This document shows positions 6,466 to 6,994 of a DNA stretch of 6,994 nucleotides, one piece after another (the stretch's first letter is position 1; each line of letters starts with the position of its first letter). Origin of the DNA: an uncultured Cellvibrio sp. GTDB taxonomy: Bacteria; Pseudomonadota; Gammaproteobacteria; Pseudomonadales; Cellvibrionaceae. The notes beneath the pieces were generated by a model, which worked only from the letters and a program-made list of their open reading frames with translations, made no database searches and was not told where the DNA came from. The position numbers and the translations under genes are program-made. The stretch is from NCBI GenBank assembly GCA_946482385.1, contig CAMLRI010000111.1:1-6994 (forward strand). The letters are read 5' to 3'.

Positions 6466-6861
6466 ATGTCAAGTTTCTCTCTTGCTGTTTACGCGGCACC
6501 CTATTCATCCCAAGCCAGCTATAGCGCCCTGCGCTTTGCCCAAGCCGTTTTGGCACAGGGGCACGAGCTGCATCGGGTATTTTTTTATCAGGACGGAATT
6601 CACAACAGCACCAATCTGGCAGCCCCGCCCCAAGATGAATTCAATCTTGTCAGTGCTTGGCAACAGCTGGCACATCAACACCGGGTCGATTTGGTGATAT
6701 GCATTGCCGCAGCACTGCGCCGGGGGGTGATAAACGAAGAAGAGGCCAAACGCTATAACAAACCAGGAAATAACCTGGCCGATGGTTTTAGTATCAGCGG
6801 CTTGGGGCAATTACTGGAAGCTGCCGTCAGCTCTGACAGACTGATCACCTTTGGAGCCTGA
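6466..6861 (+). CDS. tusD: Sulfurtransferase TusD (DsrE-family subunit of TusBCD)
   Basis: TusD is the sulfur-carrying subunit of the cytoplasmic TusBCD complex. The complex takes persulfide sulfur from TusA and hands it through TusE to MnmA for 2-thiolation of U34 in Lys, Glu and Gln tRNAs. The 131-residue length matches the family (128 in E. coli). The alignment-like blocks are clear: HELHRVFFYQDGIHN near 33-47, DEFNLVSAWQQL near 57-68, and the active-site loop ICIAAALRRGV, with the persulfide-bearing Cys79. SGLGQLLEA lies near the C-terminus. The start at 6466 fits the family N-terminus, but the ribosome site is poor (GAG at 6455-6457). tusC begins 1 nt after the TGA, so the two are translated together. 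TusD rather than a DsrE paralogue is supported by TusC following. Confidence 0.95.
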   Translation: MSSFSLAVYAAPYSSQASYSALRFAQAVLAQGHELHRVFFYQDGIHNSTNLAAPPQDEFNLVSAWQQLAHQHRVDLVICIAAALRRGVINEEEAKRYNKPGNNLADGFSISGLGQLLEAAVSSDRLITFGA

Positions 6862-6862
6862 G

Positions 6863-6994
6863 ATGAGCAAAAAAATCATGGTCATTAGCCGCCAGGCACC
6901 TTACGGCTCTAATCGCGCACGGGAAGCCCTGGATGCCGTTCTGGCAGCAGCGGTCTACGAACAAGAGCTAAGCCTGTTATTTATGGATGATGGG
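6863..6994 (+). CDS. tusC: Sulfurtransferase subunit TusC, truncated by the window edge
   Basis: The first 44 residues are present. They show the family start pattern MSKKIMVISRQAPYGSNRAREALDAV in pieces: a beta-strand VISRQAPYG, then REALDAVLAAAVYEQELSLLFMDDG, corresponding to the STAPHGTAAGREGLDALLA start of E. coli TusC. TusC is the non-catalytic DsrF-like partner of TusD and TusB in the hexameric sulfur relay. GGAG at 6853-6856, inside the end of tusD, lies 6 nt before the ATG, and the gene starts 1 nt after the tusD stop. tusB and probably tusE are expected beyond the right edge. Confidence 0.93.
   Translation, partial: MSKKIMVISRQAPYGSNRAREALDAVLAAAVYEQELSLLFMDDG

Overview
The window looks like a chromosomal housekeeping region from a gammaproteobacterium of roughly 50-55% GC. 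The RNase E, RluC and HAD hydrolase order on one side, and tRNA-Ser(UGA), yccA and tusDC on the other, are both arrangements I recall from pseudomonads. The moderate GC and protein style suggest a Cellvibrio-like relative, but that is inference. I see no mobile element, prophage, CRISPR array or foreign-looking gene cluster.

Layout. Positions 1-1596 (minus strand) hold the 3'-truncated tail end of a two-gene unit: rluC (23S rRNA pseudouridine synthase) followed 21 nt later by a HAD-family phosphatase that starts on a non-ATG codon and runs off the left edge. Positions 1597-2396 form an 800-bp divergent intergenic region without a convincing gene. It carries a good extended -10 promoter for rne, a second weaker one, a minus-strand terminator/antiterminator arrangement facing rluC, and a chain of perfect hairpins that probably make up the structured rne leader RNA. 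Positions 2397-5276 encode RNase E (959 aa). Its catalytic half is collinear with E. coli at the catalytic and zinc-link residues, and its C-terminal half is a charged scaffold with a hexapeptide repeat block and a duplicated NDPRLS motif. A strong intrinsic terminator follows.

Positions 5398-5562 are a self-contained tRNA-Ser(UGA) transcription unit with promoter, CCA-encoded tRNA and terminator. Positions 5642-6455 are a monocistronic-looking yccA unit (Bax inhibitor-1 family, likely FtsH modulator) with its own promoter and a hairpin after it. From 6466 the sulfur-relay genes tusD and tusC begin. tusC is cut by the right edge.

Functionally this is an RNA metabolism neighbourhood: RNase E for RNA decay and processing, RluC for ribosomal RNA modification, a serine tRNA, and TusD/TusC, which pass sulfur toward the 2-thiouridine of tRNA. 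The parts most worth a second look are not genes but RNA structure: the rluC-rne intergenic region and the yccA-tusD junction.
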